Assembly: GCF_028858535.1 (NCBI RefSeq)
Contig: NZ_JAPMOU010000015.1
Span: 62,001 to 126,000 of the forward strand
Direction of reading: 5' to 3'
Length of the DNA: 64,000 nt
Source: Spartinivicinus poritis
Lineage (GTDB): Bacteria > Pseudomonadota > Gammaproteobacteria > Pseudomonadales > Zooshikellaceae
The notes beneath the pieces were generated by a model. That model had not been told where the DNA came from. It ran no database searches and worked only from the letters and a program-made list of their open reading frames with translations. The translations under genes and the position numbers were made by a program. Below, piece after piece: positions 27,092 through 36,538 of this stretch (its first letter is position 1; each line of letters starts with the position of its first letter).

Positions 27092-27703
27092 ATGTTCACA
27101 GGAATAGTCGCTTGTACACTACCTGTTGCAGATATTGATAAAAAACAACACTTATATCGCTTTTCGTTTCACTTGCCTGGTGAGCTATTAACTGGTCTCA
27201 CTTTAGGAGCAAGTGTTGCTATCAATGGTGCTTGCCTAACAGTCGCTGCAATAGAGGGTGATCAGGTTAGCTTTGATGTCATGATGGAAACTTTGCGGAT
27301 TACCAATTTAGCTGACGTAAGTGTAGGTGATCAGGTAAATATTGAGCGAGCGGCTCGGTTTGGTGATGAGATAGGTGGGCATTTATTATCAGGGCATATC
27401 CATGCAGTGGCTGAAGTTATCGCTATCGAAACCCCTGCAAATAATAAAAAAGTAACCTTCAAGGTTTCAGCTGAAGTGCAAGACTACTTGTTTGAAAAAG
27501 GTTATGTCGCATTAAATGGCGTAAGTCTGACATTATCTGAGTTAAAGCAGGATTGTTTTAGTGTTTACTTTATTCCTGAAACCTTGCGAGTGACCACGTT
27601 TGGTCAGGTTATAGTTGGTGAAAAAATCAATCTGGAAGTAGACAGCCAAACTCAGGCAGTAGTGGATACGGTCAAGCGGATGAAAGATAAAGCTGCCCTG
27701 TAG
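27092..27703 (+). CDS. ribE: Riboflavin synthase, alpha subunit
   Basis: Joins two lumazine molecules into riboflavin plus a pyrimidine. The 203-residue chain contains two lumazine-binding repeats: 'MFTGIV', 'GASVAINGACLTV', 'DVMMETLRITNL' and 'GDEIGGHLLSGHIH', then 'YVALNGVSLTLSEL' and 'IPETLRVTTFG'. It is closest to the enterobacterial/Vibrio form of the enzyme. GAGGAG lies well placed before the ATG. It is not beside other rib genes and its leader shows no FMN riboswitch. A lumazine-binding antenna protein is a remote alternative. Confidence 0.92.
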   Translation: MFTGIVACTLPVADIDKKQHLYRFSFHLPGELLTGLTLGASVAINGACLTVAAIEGDQVSFDVMMETLRITNLADVSVGDQVNIERAARFGDEIGGHLLSGHIHAVAEVIAIETPANNKKVTFKVSAEVQDYLFEKGYVALNGVSLTLSELKQDCFSVYFIPETLRVTTFGQVIVGEKINLEVDSQTQAVVDTVKRMKDKAAL

Positions 27704-27722
27704 CCTTGAAGTGAACTATCAG

Positions 27723-27741
27723 CCCGCATGAATGATGCGGG
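27723..27741. terminator. Hairpin between convergent riboflavin synthase and GDPD genes
   Basis: Seven-base arms CCCGCAT/ATGCGGG around a 5-base loop, without a T-run on either side. Likely shared 3'-end structure. Confidence 0.5.
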
Positions 27742-27764
27742 AGCTGAAGGTGAGTGTGGACAGG

Positions 27765-28649
27765 CTATTTGCTCATCAGAGTGAGCAAGCGATTGGGATA
27801 ATCAGTGATAATCCCATCAGCACCGTTAGCAATTAATGACATCATCGTATCGGTGTCATTAATTGTCCAAACCTGCACTTGTAGTTGGCGGTCGTGGGCA
27901 GCTTTGATAAATGTAGAGGTAGCTACTTCGATTTTGCCATTTTGTTTAGGGATTTGCAGGGCGCTGGCTGCAGGACTAAGCAGTTCTGATAGTCCTAGTC
28001 GCTCAGCTGCGAATAACAGTTTTACCTCATTCGGGCTGGCAGAGGTGGCAATATCAGGGCAGATTTGCCTAAAACGTTTTAACACTTCTGGATAGAAAGA
28101 GCCGATGATGACATGGTTTTCTTTTTTGGTAGTGCGGATAGCCTGACATACAGATTGCTCAATAGCTGGATGAGCCTGTTTTATTTCTACAATCATTTTT
28201 TGTTCTGGAAAGTGTTTAAGCACTTCCTGAAAGGTGGGTATGGAAATTCCTTTGCCCCGGTAAGGAAAGTTTTGATTATCTTCTGTCCAGTTAAAGCCTG
28301 CATCTAATTTTTTTACCTCGGCTAGCGTTAACTGACTAATGGAGCCTTTGCCATTAGTCGTGCGATCAACATACTCATCATGAAGTACGACTAGCTGACC
28401 ATCTTTCGTTTGGCGAACATCCAGTTCTAGCATATCGACACCTAGACTCACTGCTTCTTGGAATGCATGTAAGGTGTTTTCAGGCCATAATCCTTTACCA
28501 CCACGATGGGCAATAACTGCTGGGGTTGGTAAGTTATCATAAACAGGGTAATGAGGTGCCGTCTTTGCTGTTGCTTTTAATACAAAATAACTACCAATAG
28601 CAAGAACGGAAGTGCTAACTACACCCAGTAAAATTGCTTTTTTGATCAT
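27765..28649 (-). CDS. Glycerophosphodiester phosphodiesterase
   Basis: GDPD-family enzyme of 294 residues that would cleave glycerophosphodiesters to glycerol-3-phosphate and an alcohol. Metal-binding and catalytic motifs are present: 'IAHRGGKGLWPENT', 'MLELDVRQTKDGQLVVLHD' and 'MIVEIK'; the barrel ends with 'VWTINDTDTMMSLIANGADGIITDYP'. The N-terminal 28 residues form a signal peptide or membrane anchor, placing the enzyme in the periplasm, unlike cytosolic UgpQ. It is alone on its strand; no glp or ugp genes are adjacent. Confidence 0.92.
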   Translation of the reverse strand: MIKKAILLGVVSTSVLAIGSYFVLKATAKTAPHYPVYDNLPTPAVIAHRGGKGLWPENTLHAFQEAVSLGVDMLELDVRQTKDGQLVVLHDEYVDRTTNGKGSISQLTLAEVKKLDAGFNWTEDNQNFPYRGKGISIPTFQEVLKHFPEQKMIVEIKQAHPAIEQSVCQAIRTTKKENHVIIGSFYPEVLKRFRQICPDIATSASPNEVKLLFAAERLGLSELLSPAASALQIPKQNGKIEVATSTFIKAAHDRQLQVQVWTINDTDTMMSLIANGADGIITDYPNRLLTLMSK

Positions 28650-28765
28650 TTAAAACATTCTCATTTTATTATTAGGCTATTTATGCTGTTATCCTATTGA
28701 ATTTAAATCTTTGATATCAGTTTCATAGTACATAACCCTCACCTGGTTACTTTCCTGAATAACCA

Positions 28766-28800
28766 TAAAAAAACCTTTGGACTTGCTTGTATCCAAGGTT
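28766..28800 (-). terminator. Terminator of the YgdI/YgdR-like lipoprotein gene
   Basis: On the minus strand a stem of about 9 bp with one bulge (AACCTT-GGA/TCCAAAGGTT) is followed by seven T residues, 18 bases after the lipoprotein stop codon. Confidence 0.85.
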
Positions 28801-28818
28801 GAAGTGAGAGGCTACGGT

Positions 28819-29025
28819 TTATAGCTCGCTGATACTTTTTACTTGATCCTTATTGATAGTGCGGTCTTTGCCGTTCACTCCTTCATATTCATAAAAACCT
28901 GTTGTTTTATTATATTCTGGTTGGTCAAGAGTTTCGATCTCAGCCCCATCTATTAACACAATCCGGTGAGGAGTGCTACAGCCTGTTAGTAAAACACAGG
29001 CAATGACTAGGAACCATTTGCTCAT
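28819..29025 (-). CDS. YgdI/YgdR-family (DUF903) lipoprotein
   Basis: Lipoprotein of 68 residues with a signal peptide and lipobox 'LLTGC' (Cys16). The mature part carries the family's short beta fold: 'IVLIDGAEIETLDQPEYN', 'TGFYEYEGVNGKDRTINKDQV'. Such proteins are common in gammaproteobacteria and of unknown function. The gene has its own terminator. Confidence 0.87.
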   Translation of the reverse strand: MSKWFLVIACVLLTGCSTPHRIVLIDGAEIETLDQPEYNKTTGFYEYEGVNGKDRTINKDQVKSISEL

Positions 29026-29700
29026 AGGGAAGCCCTCTCTATCATTCCACTTAGCTTTATTGAATTAGACAACAAGAGTTTGCCAGAGTATGCAAATGGT
29101 TGAGTGGTAATGCTAACTGTGGCGGTTGAGGCATATGAGAGTGCGTCTGTTGAAGCTATTTTGTTGGTGAATAATGATAATTCTCTAACTAAATAGGTCC
29201 ATGCTTTCTTTATTTCTCAAGTCGACTTTATCCCTTATATCATAGCCTTTTTTAGATAAAAGGGGCAGACTAGGCAAAACTTGTCGGTCTTAATTAAGTG
29301 GTAATAAATTAAGCCTGTTAATGTAATGAAGTAGAAAAAACTCAAATTAGCCGGGTACTGCTGTCAGTATTGCCATAGTAGGGTTTGCCTCTCTCTAGGA
29401 ATCAAGGTACATTATCGGCATTTGCCTGGATTTAAACGATATAGCGATCGGTATATTTAGCCACGGCTATGTTTAGCCACGGCTATGTTTAGTCACGGCT
29501 ATGGCTATACCCAAGATAAGGGGTGTATCGAGTAAATTATACGGCGATACTGGTATAGAGCATATTCTACAGTATAGTGTGCTGAAAAAGTCCGTGAAAA
29601 AAGAAGACTTGCCGACAAGAAAAGTGCTCAAAGAAAAAATAGCAGTGCTCAAAGTACTAGCTTGCCAATAAAAAATTGATAACCAATAAGGAAACGCATA
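29026..29700. other. Intergenic region upstream of oadGAB
   Basis: About 675 bases without a credible gene. It holds the three-copy palindromic repeat at 29456-29503 and, nearer the operon, two copies of AGTGCTCAAAG (about 29624 and 29646). The regulatory region of oadGAB must lie here. Confidence 0.55.
29456..29503. repeat. Three tandem copies of a 16-bp palindrome-containing unit
   Basis: Unit TTTAGCCACGGCTATG, copies at 29456-29471, 29472-29487 and 29488-29503 (third copy with one change, C to T). Each unit contains the inverted repeat TAGCC-AC-GGCTA, so the array offers three evenly spaced dyads, one and a half helical turns apart. Confidence 0.85.
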
Positions 29701-29949
29701 ATGTCCGAGTTGCTTAACGAAGGTCTGAATTTAATGCTGTTTGGCATGGGCTTTGTGTTTTTATTTTTGACATTACTGGTTTTTGCTACAGGGATGATGT
29801 CGCGTCTGATAACAAAATACAGTCATGACGAAATCCCCCCTGTTTCTCAACCAACTGCTAGTGCGACAGTGGTCGCTAAACAACAAGATGAACAGCTTGT
29901 AGCGGTGATTAGTGCGGCCATAAAACAATATCGTAGTCGTCATCGTTAG
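29701..29949 (+). CDS. oadG: Oxaloacetate decarboxylase, gamma subunit
   Basis: Small subunit of 82 residues with one membrane helix (about residues 10-32, 'LMLFGMGFVFLFLTLLVFATG') and a hydrophilic tail ending 'AAIKQYRSRHR', typical for OadG. It anchors and helps assemble the Na+-pumping complex. AAGGAAA lies just before the ATG. First gene of the oadGAB operon, 43 bases before oadA. Confidence 0.92.
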   Translation: MSELLNEGLNLMLFGMGFVFLFLTLLVFATGMMSRLITKYSHDEIPPVSQPTASATVVAKQQDEQLVAVISAAIKQYRSRHR

Positions 29950-29992
29950 TATTTAAGGATTTTTAATTAGCAAGCGAGAAGGCCAAATAGCC

Positions 29993-31792
29993 ATGACCAA
30001 GAACAAAAAACCATTAGGTATCACCGATGTTGTATTACGAGATGCGCATCAGTCTTTATTTGCCACCCGGTTGCGGTTGGAAGATATGTTGCCCATTGCT
30101 GGAAAGCTAGACAAAGTGGGCTTTTGGTCTGTTGAATCATGGGGAGGGGCCACCTTTGATGCCTGTATCCGGTATTTAGGCGAAGATCCTTGGGAGCGAA
30201 TTAGACAGCTAAAAAAAGCGATGCCAAATACGCAACAACAAATGCTGTTGCGAGGGCAAAATCTACTGGGATATCGTCATTATGCCGATGACGTTGTAGA
30301 ACGTTTTGTTGAGCGAGCTGCATATAATGGAGTTGATGTATTTCGGGTCTTTGATGCTATGAATGACCCCCGTAACTTATCAACCGCCCTTAAAGCAGTT
30401 AAAAAGCAGGGGAAACATGCACAAGGGACGATTTCTTATACGACAAGTCCAGTGCATACCATAGACATGTGGGTAGATCTGGCAAAACAGATAGAAGATA
30501 TGGGAGCTGAGTCCGTTGCTATTAAAGATATGGCCGGTATTTTAACTCCCTACGATGCCTATGATTTGGTAAGCCGGTTAAAGAAAAGCCTGAAGATTCC
30601 TATACATTTGCACTGTCATGCAACAGCTGGCTTGTCACCCATGACTGCATTGAAAGCGATAGAAGCAGGCGTTGATAATGTTGATACGGCTATTTCTTCA
30701 ATGAGTATGACCTATGGTCATTCACCAACTGAGTCGATTGTTGCAGCCTTGCAAGGGACTGAACGGGATACTGGATTAGATCTAAGCCTGCTTGAAGAAA
30801 TTGCTGCTTACTTCCGGGTTGTCAGAAAAAAATATGCCAAATTTGAAGGGGCGCTTCGTGGTGTTGATTCTCGCATTTTAATTGCACAGGTACCTGGCGG
30901 CATGTTGACCAATATGGAAAGTCAATTAAAGGAGCAAGGGGCTCAGGATAAATTTGATGAAGTATTAAAAGAAATTCCTGCAGTGAGAAAAGACTTAGGT
31001 CATATCCCCTTAGTGACGCCTACTTCGCAAATCGTGGGGACACAAGCAGTACTCAATGTCTTAACGGGTGAGCGTTATAAATCGATTTCTAAAGAAACCG
31101 CTGCCATTTTAAAAGGAGAGTATGGAGCTGCTCCTGCTGAATTTAACAAAGAGCTGCAACAAAAAGTATTGGAAGGTGCTGATCCCATCACTTGTCGTCC
31201 AGCTGATTTACTCAAGCCTGAAGTGGATAAATTAACCGAAGCACTAGATCAGCAAGCTAAAGAAAAAGGCTTTTCATTAGCAAAAGAGAGCATTGATGAT
31301 GTATTAACTTATGCCTTGTTTCCACAAGTGGGGCTGAAGTTTTTACAAAATCGCGGTAACCCAGATGCTTTTGAACCAGTACCAACAGGGGAGGCGGCTC
31401 CAGCACCAACGGCCAAAGCAGCAGCTGCACCAGCCGGCCCAGAAGTGTATACCGTTAAAGTGAATGGCCAGGCTTATGTGGTTGAAGTGGCTGAAGGAGG
31501 TGAGGTGGCTGGTATTGCTCCCACACCAGCAGCTCCTGCTGCACCAGCAAGCCCTGTGGCGACAACCAGTGCAGGTGATGGTGAGCCACTACTAGCGCCA
31601 TTAGCAGGCAATATTTGGAAAGTGCATGTAACGCCTGGTCAATCCGTACAAGAAGGCGATGTGCTGATTATTTTAGAAGCCATGAAAATGGAAACTGAAA
31701 TTCGGGCGCCAAAAACAGGAAAGATCACTGCTGTCATGGTTAAAGATGGTGACTCTGTGGCTGTGGGTGATGCACTGCTCAAGCTGATGTAA
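29993..31792 (+). CDS. oadA: Oxaloacetate decarboxylase, alpha subunit
   Basis: Carboxyltransferase and biotin carrier, 599 residues. The N-terminal barrel has '[18 protein letters not shown]', '[11 protein letters not shown]' with metal-binding histidines, and the conserved Lys in 'AIKDMAG'. A Pro/Ala-rich linker (about residues 460-525) leads to the C-terminal biotinyl domain with the modified Lys565 in 'EAMKMETE'. It moves the carboxyl group of oxaloacetate to biotin; OadB then releases CO2 and pumps Na+. oadB begins 12 bases after the stop. Confidence 0.96.
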   Translation: MTKNKKPLGITDVVLRDAHQSLFATRLRLEDMLPIAGKLDKVGFWSVESWGGATFDACIRYLGEDPWERIRQLKKAMPNTQQQMLLRGQNLLGYRHYADDVVERFVERAAYNGVDVFRVFDAMNDPRNLSTALKAVKKQGKHAQGTISYTTSPVHTIDMWVDLAKQIEDMGAESVAIKDMAGILTPYDAYDLVSRLKKSLKIPIHLHCHATAGLSPMTALKAIEAGVDNVDTAISSMSMTYGHSPTESIVAALQGTERDTGLDLSLLEEIAAYFRVVRKKYAKFEGALRGVDSRILIAQVPGGMLTNMESQLKEQGAQDKFDEVLKEIPAVRKDLGHIPLVTPTSQIVGTQAVLNVLTGERYKSISKETAAILKGEYGAAPAEFNKELQQKVLEGADPITCRPADLLKPEVDKLTEALDQQAKEKGFSLAKESIDDVLTYALFPQVGLKFLQNRGNPDAFEPVPTGEAAPAPTAKAAAAPAGPEVYTVKVNGQAYVVEVAEGGEVAGIAPTPAAPAAPASPVATTSAGDGEPLLAPLAGNIWKVHVTPGQSVQEGDVLIILEAMKMETEIRAPKTGKITAVMVKDGDSVAVGDALLKLM

Positions 31793-31803
31793 GGTGTAGC
31801 TGA

Positions 31804-33144
31804 ATGGATAAACTTCTTCTCTTATGGCAGGGCTCGGGGTTAGCAAACCTTGGGCTTGGTCAGTTTGCCATGATCGTCATTGGGTTCTTATTGCTGTTTT
31901 TAGCAATACGGAAAAACTTTGAACCGCTTTTGCTTGTGCCAATCGGGTTTGGTGGCATTCTGGCTAATATTCCAGAAGCAGGCTTGGCTTACTCTGCTGT
32001 GGAGCAGGCATTGCACCAGGCCAGTAATATGATGGCAAATGGGGCAAAACAAGTTGAAGCACTTATTATTGTCAATAAAATTGCGGCGGCATTGGAGCAG
32101 TCTGGCCTAACCGACCCCGAAGCGGTTTTAAAAGCGTACTATAGTGCGGCACCTACCTTGCAGTCTGCTGCAGCGGGGATAGCCAGTAATTTAGGGTATA
32201 ATAATGGGGTTTTATACCAGTTTTATAATGTAGGTATAGCCAGTGGCGTCTTTCCCTTAGTTATCTTTATGGGGGTAGGAGCCATGACCGATTTTGGACC
32301 ATTGCTTGCCAACCCTAAAACCTTATTTTTAGGGGCAGCGGCGCAGTTTGGTATTTTTGCCACGATAATGGGTGCTTTAGGTTTAACCTATTTAGGCTGG
32401 ATGGACTTCTCTCTGGCTGATGCTGCAGCGATAGGTATTATTGGGGGGGCCGATGGACCAACAGCTATTTATGTATCCAGTGTTTTAGCACCACACTTGC
32501 TAGGGGCCATTGCTGTGGCTGCATACTCCTACATGGCATTAGTGCCGCTGATTCAGCCTCCAATCATGCGTGCTTTAACCACCCCGCAAGAGCGTAAAAT
32601 AAAAATGGTGCAATTGCGCCATGTCTCTAAGCGTGAAAAAATTGTTTTCCCATTAGTATTACTAGTGTTAGTTGCACTGCTATTGCCAGATGCAGCACCA
32701 TTACTGGGGATGTTTTGTTTTGGTAACTTAATGCGTGAGTGTGGTGTTGTCGATCGCTTAAGTGATACGGCACAAAATGCATTGATTAATATAGTTACTA
32801 TCTTTTTAGGGCTATCAGTTGGTTCTAAGTTGGTTGCTGATAAGTTTTTGCAAGCAGAGACATTGGGTATTTTAGGGTTAGGTATTGTTGCTTTTTGTAT
32901 TGGTACGGCTACTGGTGTGTTGATGGCTAAGTTAATGAATAAGTTATCCAAAACACCAATCAACCCATTAATTGGTTCTGCAGGGGTGTCGGCAGTGCCA
33001 ATGGCGGCACGGGTTTCGAATAAACTTGGCTTGGAAGCAAACCCGCAAAACTTTTTGTTAATGCATGCAATGGGGCCTAATGTTGCTGGTGTTATTGGCT
33101 CAGCAGTGGCTGCAGGGGTGATGATTAAATACGTATCAGGCTAA
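31804..33144 (+). CDS. oadB: Oxaloacetate decarboxylase, beta subunit (Na+ pump)
   Basis: Integral membrane subunit of 446 residues that decarboxylates carboxybiotin and exports Na+. About nine to eleven helices are visible. The intramembrane motif '[16 protein letters not shown]' carries the aspartate needed for Na+ transport and decarboxylation, and '[16 protein letters not shown]' is the other conserved re-entrant region. It closes the oadGAB operon and is followed by a rho-independent terminator. A Na+-based membrane economy, also implied by putP, fits a marine organism. Confidence 0.96.
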   Translation: MDKLLLLWQGSGLANLGLGQFAMIVIGFLLLFLAIRKNFEPLLLVPIGFGGILANIPEAGLAYSAVEQALHQASNMMANGAKQVEALIIVNKIAAALEQSGLTDPEAVLKAYYSAAPTLQSAAAGIASNLGYNNGVLYQFYNVGIASGVFPLVIFMGVGAMTDFGPLLANPKTLFLGAAAQFGIFATIMGALGLTYLGWMDFSLADAAAIGIIGGADGPTAIYVSSVLAPHLLGAIAVAAYSYMALVPLIQPPIMRALTTPQERKIKMVQLRHVSKREKIVFPLVLLVLVALLLPDAAPLLGMFCFGNLMRECGVVDRLSDTAQNALINIVTIFLGLSVGSKLVADKFLQAETLGILGLGIVAFCIGTATGVLMAKLMNKLSKTPINPLIGSAGVSAVPMAARVSNKLGLEANPQNFLLMHAMGPNVAGVIGSAVAAGVMIKYVSG

Positions 33145-33173
33145 TACGACTAATTATACCCATCACGCTGATG

Positions 33174-33212
33174 AAAGGTTGCTTAAGTGGTTCATTTAGG
33201 CAGCCTTTTTTA
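33174..33212 (+). terminator. Terminator of oadGAB
   Basis: Nine-base stem with one G-U pair (33174-33182 with 33200-33208) followed by a T-run, 30 bases after the oadB stop codon. Confidence 0.85.
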
Positions 33213-33398
33213 TTTGGGATCTAGAAGTCAATGGTTCTACTAAAGGTATTATGTACCTGAAAATAAATATTTTAATTTTATATTGTTAGAAGAATGATAA
33301 TGAAAGTGAACACTATTAAGAATTAGTCTTGAATTAAGAAGCCGTCTTTTACAAAAGAGCTATTCTTTTTAGTTTTATTGGTTCGCTGCAGATTAAAG

Positions 33399-33425
33399 GA
33401 GGTACTCAGTATATTTGAATACCTC
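33399..33425. repeat. Inverted repeat downstream of the Q/N-rich gene
   Basis: GAGGTA (33399-33404) and TACCTC (33420-33425) flank 15 bases. It lies 34 bases beyond the stop of the minus-strand gene and could be a weak 3'-end structure; there is no T-run. Confidence 0.3.
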
Positions 33426-33458
33426 TAATCTGTGTAATGGCTTGGCAGTAGCTTTTAT

Positions 33459-33911
33459 TTAGGCATCATACTGTTGCTGAGAGTCTTGAGGGCTTCGAAA
33501 CTGTCTGCGTTTTTTATAGACAACCTTGGGTGCAGCCTGGTTTTGCCTAGAGCGAGGCTCTCCAGCCTCATAAGTAGATTGCTGTGGCTGCTGGTTATTA
33601 TAATAGCCAGCTTGCTGTCTAGCTCGGTTTTGTCTGAAAGGGTGGCCAGTTCCTTTATTGTTGTGGCCAGCATTGTTGTGGCTAGATCTAGTATTGTTAT
33701 AGCCATTGCCAGAGTGTTGTTGGCTTTCTTGTTGGTAAGAAGGTGGCTGAAGATCCCCTTCCTGTTGATCCCGTTGGTTTTGCATATTATGGCGCATACG
33801 GTAAGGGTGGCCATGGGTCTTGCGTTGACGGTGCTCAGGCTTTGGTTCTGGCTCAGGTGGCTTTTGCCCAGTGAACTGCTCGTAAACGGTAGTATAGAGA
33901 TACTTGGCCAT
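33459..33911 (-). CDS. Q/N-rich, basic low-complexity protein, unknown function
   Basis: Protein of 150 residues. The first 15 residues ('MAKYLYTTVYEQFTG') look ordered; then a Pro/Glu/Lys stretch and a long disordered region rich in Gln, Asn, His, Arg, Gly and Tyr ('SGNGYNNTRSSHNNAGHNN', 'QQAGYYNNQQPQQS'), and a basic end ('VVYKKRRQFR'). There is no cysteine, signal peptide or membrane segment. The start is strongly supported: GAGGAG lies six bases before the ATG. Similar composition occurs in RNA-binding and phase-separating proteins, but no known RNA-binding fold is visible. Overlapping frames on both strands are also open, so expression remains to be shown. Confidence 0.62.
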   Translation of the reverse strand: MAKYLYTTVYEQFTGQKPPEPEPKPEHRQRKTHGHPYRMRHNMQNQRDQQEGDLQPPSYQQESQQHSGNGYNNTRSSHNNAGHNNKGTGHPFRQNRARQQAGYYNNQQPQQSTYEAGEPRSRQNQAAPKVVYKKRRQFRSPQDSQQQYDA

Positions 33912-34309
33912 TACATACTCCTCAATGACTAAATTCTGTATTTATTTTTAATTGCTAAATGATAAAAACTGAGTTGACAGGGTAAATAGGTATGATTACG
34001 TAGTAGGTGCTTTTTCCACTTAAAAACAACTTTAACATTCTGAATAAACTGCAATAAGGCTGAACTTAGTTGATTACTACAGAATAAAGCTTGCTCAATA
34101 AACTAAATCTACTTAGGAACTTATCCCTATTAGGCTTCATTGTTGCCAGATAAAAAAATAGTCTGATAAATAGGCAACTGCCCAAAGATGGGCGATTCTA
34201 ATGCAAAAGTGAAACCGTAGCAAGAAGAATGTGAACCAGTTTGTTATTTGTAGCAGTGATGTTATAAAAACTAATAGTGATGCATAGATCGCTAAGGTAG
34301 AAAACTATT
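33912..34309. other. Intergenic region of about 400 bases
   Basis: AT-rich sequence between the Q/N-rich gene and the 3' end of the Tim44-like gene. It must contain the promoter of the former. I see no gene or clear repeat in it. Confidence 0.5.
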
Positions 34310-34332
34310 GGAGCCATCATCTAGCTGACTCC
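34310..34332 (-). terminator. Hairpin downstream of the Tim44-like gene
   Basis: Seven-base arms (34310-34316 with 34326-34332, one G-U pair in the minus-strand RNA), 36 bases after the stop codon and followed only by a short mixed T stretch. Confidence 0.35.
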
Positions 34333-34368
34333 CTTAATAATTATTCATATTAACTGTAACTGTTGTTT

Positions 34369-35334
34369 TTATTGGTTGATTTCTGAGCTATCCAATGAAG
34401 AGTGGTCTGCACTATTATTGAACTTTAAATTGCCAGATACTGATTGAATCCCAGTGATTAGCCATTGGCTGTCCTGCTGTAAGTTTTCCAAATGCCAAAT
34501 TTCGCAATAGGCTTCTACCTCTTTATTCACCTTTGCTTTTGACCAGCCATGAAATTTTACGCTAATCATTGCAAGTTCACCTAAGTTACTGGCGCTGGTA
34601 ATGTCAGCAAAGACAGTAAGTAGCTCTATAGCAGCTTGCTCTCTAGTCGGAAGTGACAAACTTAAGCGCTCAAACAGCTCGGGTGTCGTATAGTGCTTTA
34701 ACGTTTGTTGATCCTTAGCTAACCATGCTTGATGAATGCGTTTAAATAGAACTTTTGCCTGCTCTAAAAACAACTCTGGCTGTAAATCTTTTGGTAGGTC
34801 AAATTGTGCATAGTGAGCGGCCAAGCCTGATTCTTTTTGGTTTTTTTGGGTGTCGACTATTTTTGTTAAATCATCTGTGGCGAGAGTTTCATCACTTGGG
34901 GGATGATCAGTTGGCTTCGTTTTGAGGCCGATGTGAAAAGGAATAGTTTTATCTTGATTAGCATGAGGGGCTGGTGACTCTGCTGTAACCAGGTCTTGTT
35001 GAATAGTCGTTGATAGTGAAACTAGGCTTTCATCATCAATAGTCGGTTCTGGCCTGGGGCTTAGGTAGCGCTTGAGTCGGTCTGCTCGGTACTTTAGTAA
35101 AAAGACTAAACCTGCAGTAAGTAAAAGCAATAGCAAAACATCAGCAACGCGCAGCCCATGGAATGGCTCTTTAAATAGCAGGCTGGCTAAAAAACCACCA
35201 TCCAGTGGCTGAAAATCTGAAGATTGATCAGGGCTAGCAATACTAGCTTCTGGAGAAGGGGTTGCATAGCTATAATATGCTGGGGTGCATAACAGGGTGA
35301 AAAGTATCAGAAGCTTAGTAATACAGTGTTTCAA
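34369..35334 (-). CDS. Tim44-like domain membrane protein
   Basis: Protein of 321 residues with a signal peptide (residues 1-24), a loop, a second hydrophobic helix (about 62-81, 'RVADVLLLLLLTAGLVFLL'), a disordered acidic linker (about 85-180) and a C-terminal Tim44-like domain (about 190-305), visible as 'FLEQAKVLFKRIHQAWLAKDQQTLKHYTTPELFERL' and 'EVEAYCEIWHLEN'. Bacterial Tim44-like proteins with a membrane anchor are widespread and their function is not established. It stands alone on the minus strand between two long non-coding regions. Confidence 0.85.
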   Translation of the reverse strand: MKHCITKLLILFTLLCTPAYYSYATPSPEASIASPDQSSDFQPLDGGFLASLLFKEPFHGLRVADVLLLLLLTAGLVFLLKYRADRLKRYLSPRPEPTIDDESLVSLSTTIQQDLVTAESPAPHANQDKTIPFHIGLKTKPTDHPPSDETLATDDLTKIVDTQKNQKESGLAAHYAQFDLPKDLQPELFLEQAKVLFKRIHQAWLAKDQQTLKHYTTPELFERLSLSLPTREQAAIELLTVFADITSASNLGELAMISVKFHGWSKAKVNKEVEAYCEIWHLENLQQDSQWLITGIQSVSGNLKFNNSADHSSLDSSEINQ

Positions 35335-35856
35335 TTTGAACTTCCTGGTAGTGGCTGTTTTATTAACGACTTACTTTATCAATTACTGGTTGCCTTAATT
35401 TGGAAGCAATGCAGTTAGAAGTACCATGCAACTTGTGTTGTTTTGATGTTTTTGCAGGGGTATTTTAAAAGGAGTGTGTAGTTTAAACAGTGAATTATGC
35501 CTAATTACTTGTGTTGACTGAATCAGATATTTCGTCATACAGAAAAAATTAGTGATCATTTAAAAATAGAGTGATTCATTTCTGGTTGCTATTGGGGCGA
35601 TTAGCTTTCTTGTCAGTTCGTTAACCGGTTGGCAGATATGCTCAGATAAGCCCTTTATATTTTTGTTAAACCAAGATCATAATATAGTTGGTTGGTTTTT
35701 TATTAACTTTGAAAACCTCTATTAAAAAATTGATACTGAAGCATTCATTAAATAGTTTATGATTACCATCAGCTGGTAATGGTGATTTTTTATAGTTGTT
35801 ATCATTATAAATTAAGCCGACTTAATTTGAATTTTTTTGAGGCTTTTGAAGTATAC

Positions 35857-35898
35857 TTTTTGAGAGATAGTTTTTGAAATATAGTTTTTGAAATATAG
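35857..35898. repeat. Three tandem copies of a 14-bp repeat
   Basis: TTTTTGAGAGATAG (35857-35870) followed by two identical copies of TTTTTGAAATATAG (35871-35884, 35885-35898). It sits directly before the candidate small RNA region and could bind a regulator. Confidence 0.8.
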
Positions 35899-35899
35899 T

Positions 35900-36171
35900 T
35901 AAAGCTGTTTTACTCAAACCGCTTTACATAAATTAGTTGTTTGGCAAGTTCAACTGATTGTAATGACTGAAGCTGTAGTAACGAAGAAGTATGCAATAGC
36001 CAAATAGTTTTTATAACGGAAAAACAAGACAAACAACTGATCGATCCCAGTAGCTGGTCTAAAAAATGATAGCCCGCATCTTTTAGCTAACCGCTAGCTG
36101 GTGAATAACTAAAAACCAACAAAGCCATAGTCTCAATTCCTACGCCCTTACTTTTATAGTAAGGGTTTTTT
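35900..36171 (+). ncRNA. Candidate small RNA ending at an orphan terminator
   Basis: A rho-independent terminator at 36145-36171 has no protein gene upstream on its strand for more than 2.9 kb, so some other transcript must end there. The 245 bases before it contain two copies of TAGCTGGT and several possible short stems but none of the repeated GGA loops of Rsm/Csr RNAs and no 6S, tmRNA, RNase P or SRP signature that I recognise. The 5' end is a guess placed after the triple repeat; I see no well-spaced promoter. Confidence 0.4.
36145..36171 (+). terminator. Orphan rho-independent terminator
   Basis: Eight-base stem CCCTTACT/AGTAAGGG (36145-36152 with 36158-36165), 5-base loop, then six T residues. 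No protein-coding gene lies upstream on the plus strand within the gap. Confidence 0.88.
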
Positions 36172-36217
36172 GTTTTAAGGCTCTTGAAAGCATATTGTCC
36201 TCCATATATACATGTTG

Positions 36218-36253
36218 AATGGCAAAAAATTGTTTACATTTTGCTATGCCATT
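36218..36253. repeat. Inverted repeat, 36 bases
   Basis: Outer arms AATGGCA (36218-36224) and TGCCATT (36247-36253), with an inner AAAAT/ATTTT pair. It lies 285 bases before the DUF3137-like gene and is unexplained. Confidence 0.5.
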
Positions 36254-36538
36254 TGAGTTAACTATTTATTTTCTGAAAAATGATTATGTTTAGATTAAAT
36301 GTGGGTTGATGGGCAGTCTGTTTTTTGTTCAGCCTAGACTAGTTACTTTCAAGAAAATGGTATGCGGTAGGTTATCTGTTAGGGAGAGCTTTTTAATCAT
36401 AAAAATCAGTGATATTGCCCCTTTTAAACTATGCTTGATCAGTATAAGGTTGCCTTGGGAATTTAACGGCTTTTTCTAAGTTGAAGGCTATACTTAAATG
36501 ATTAACTATTGTCAGACAAGACTGGGGCGAGGGTAGTA

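Larger units (their letters stand above)
35335..36538. other. 1.2-kb region without protein gene, holding repeats and an orphan terminator
   Basis: No reading frame of quality. In order it has AT-rich DNA, a three-copy 14-bp repeat (35857-35898), about 245 bases of more balanced composition, a strong terminator (36145-36171) and an inverted repeat (36218-36253). The layout fits an unannotated small RNA gene on the plus strand. Confidence 0.6.

Noticed and set aside
33474-33932. Open frame of 152 codons on the plus strand over the Q/N-rich gene
   Set aside because: Its Leu/Val/Ser-rich product is what the antisense of a Gln/Asn/His-rich frame gives. It has no ribosome binding site as good as that of the minus-strand gene.
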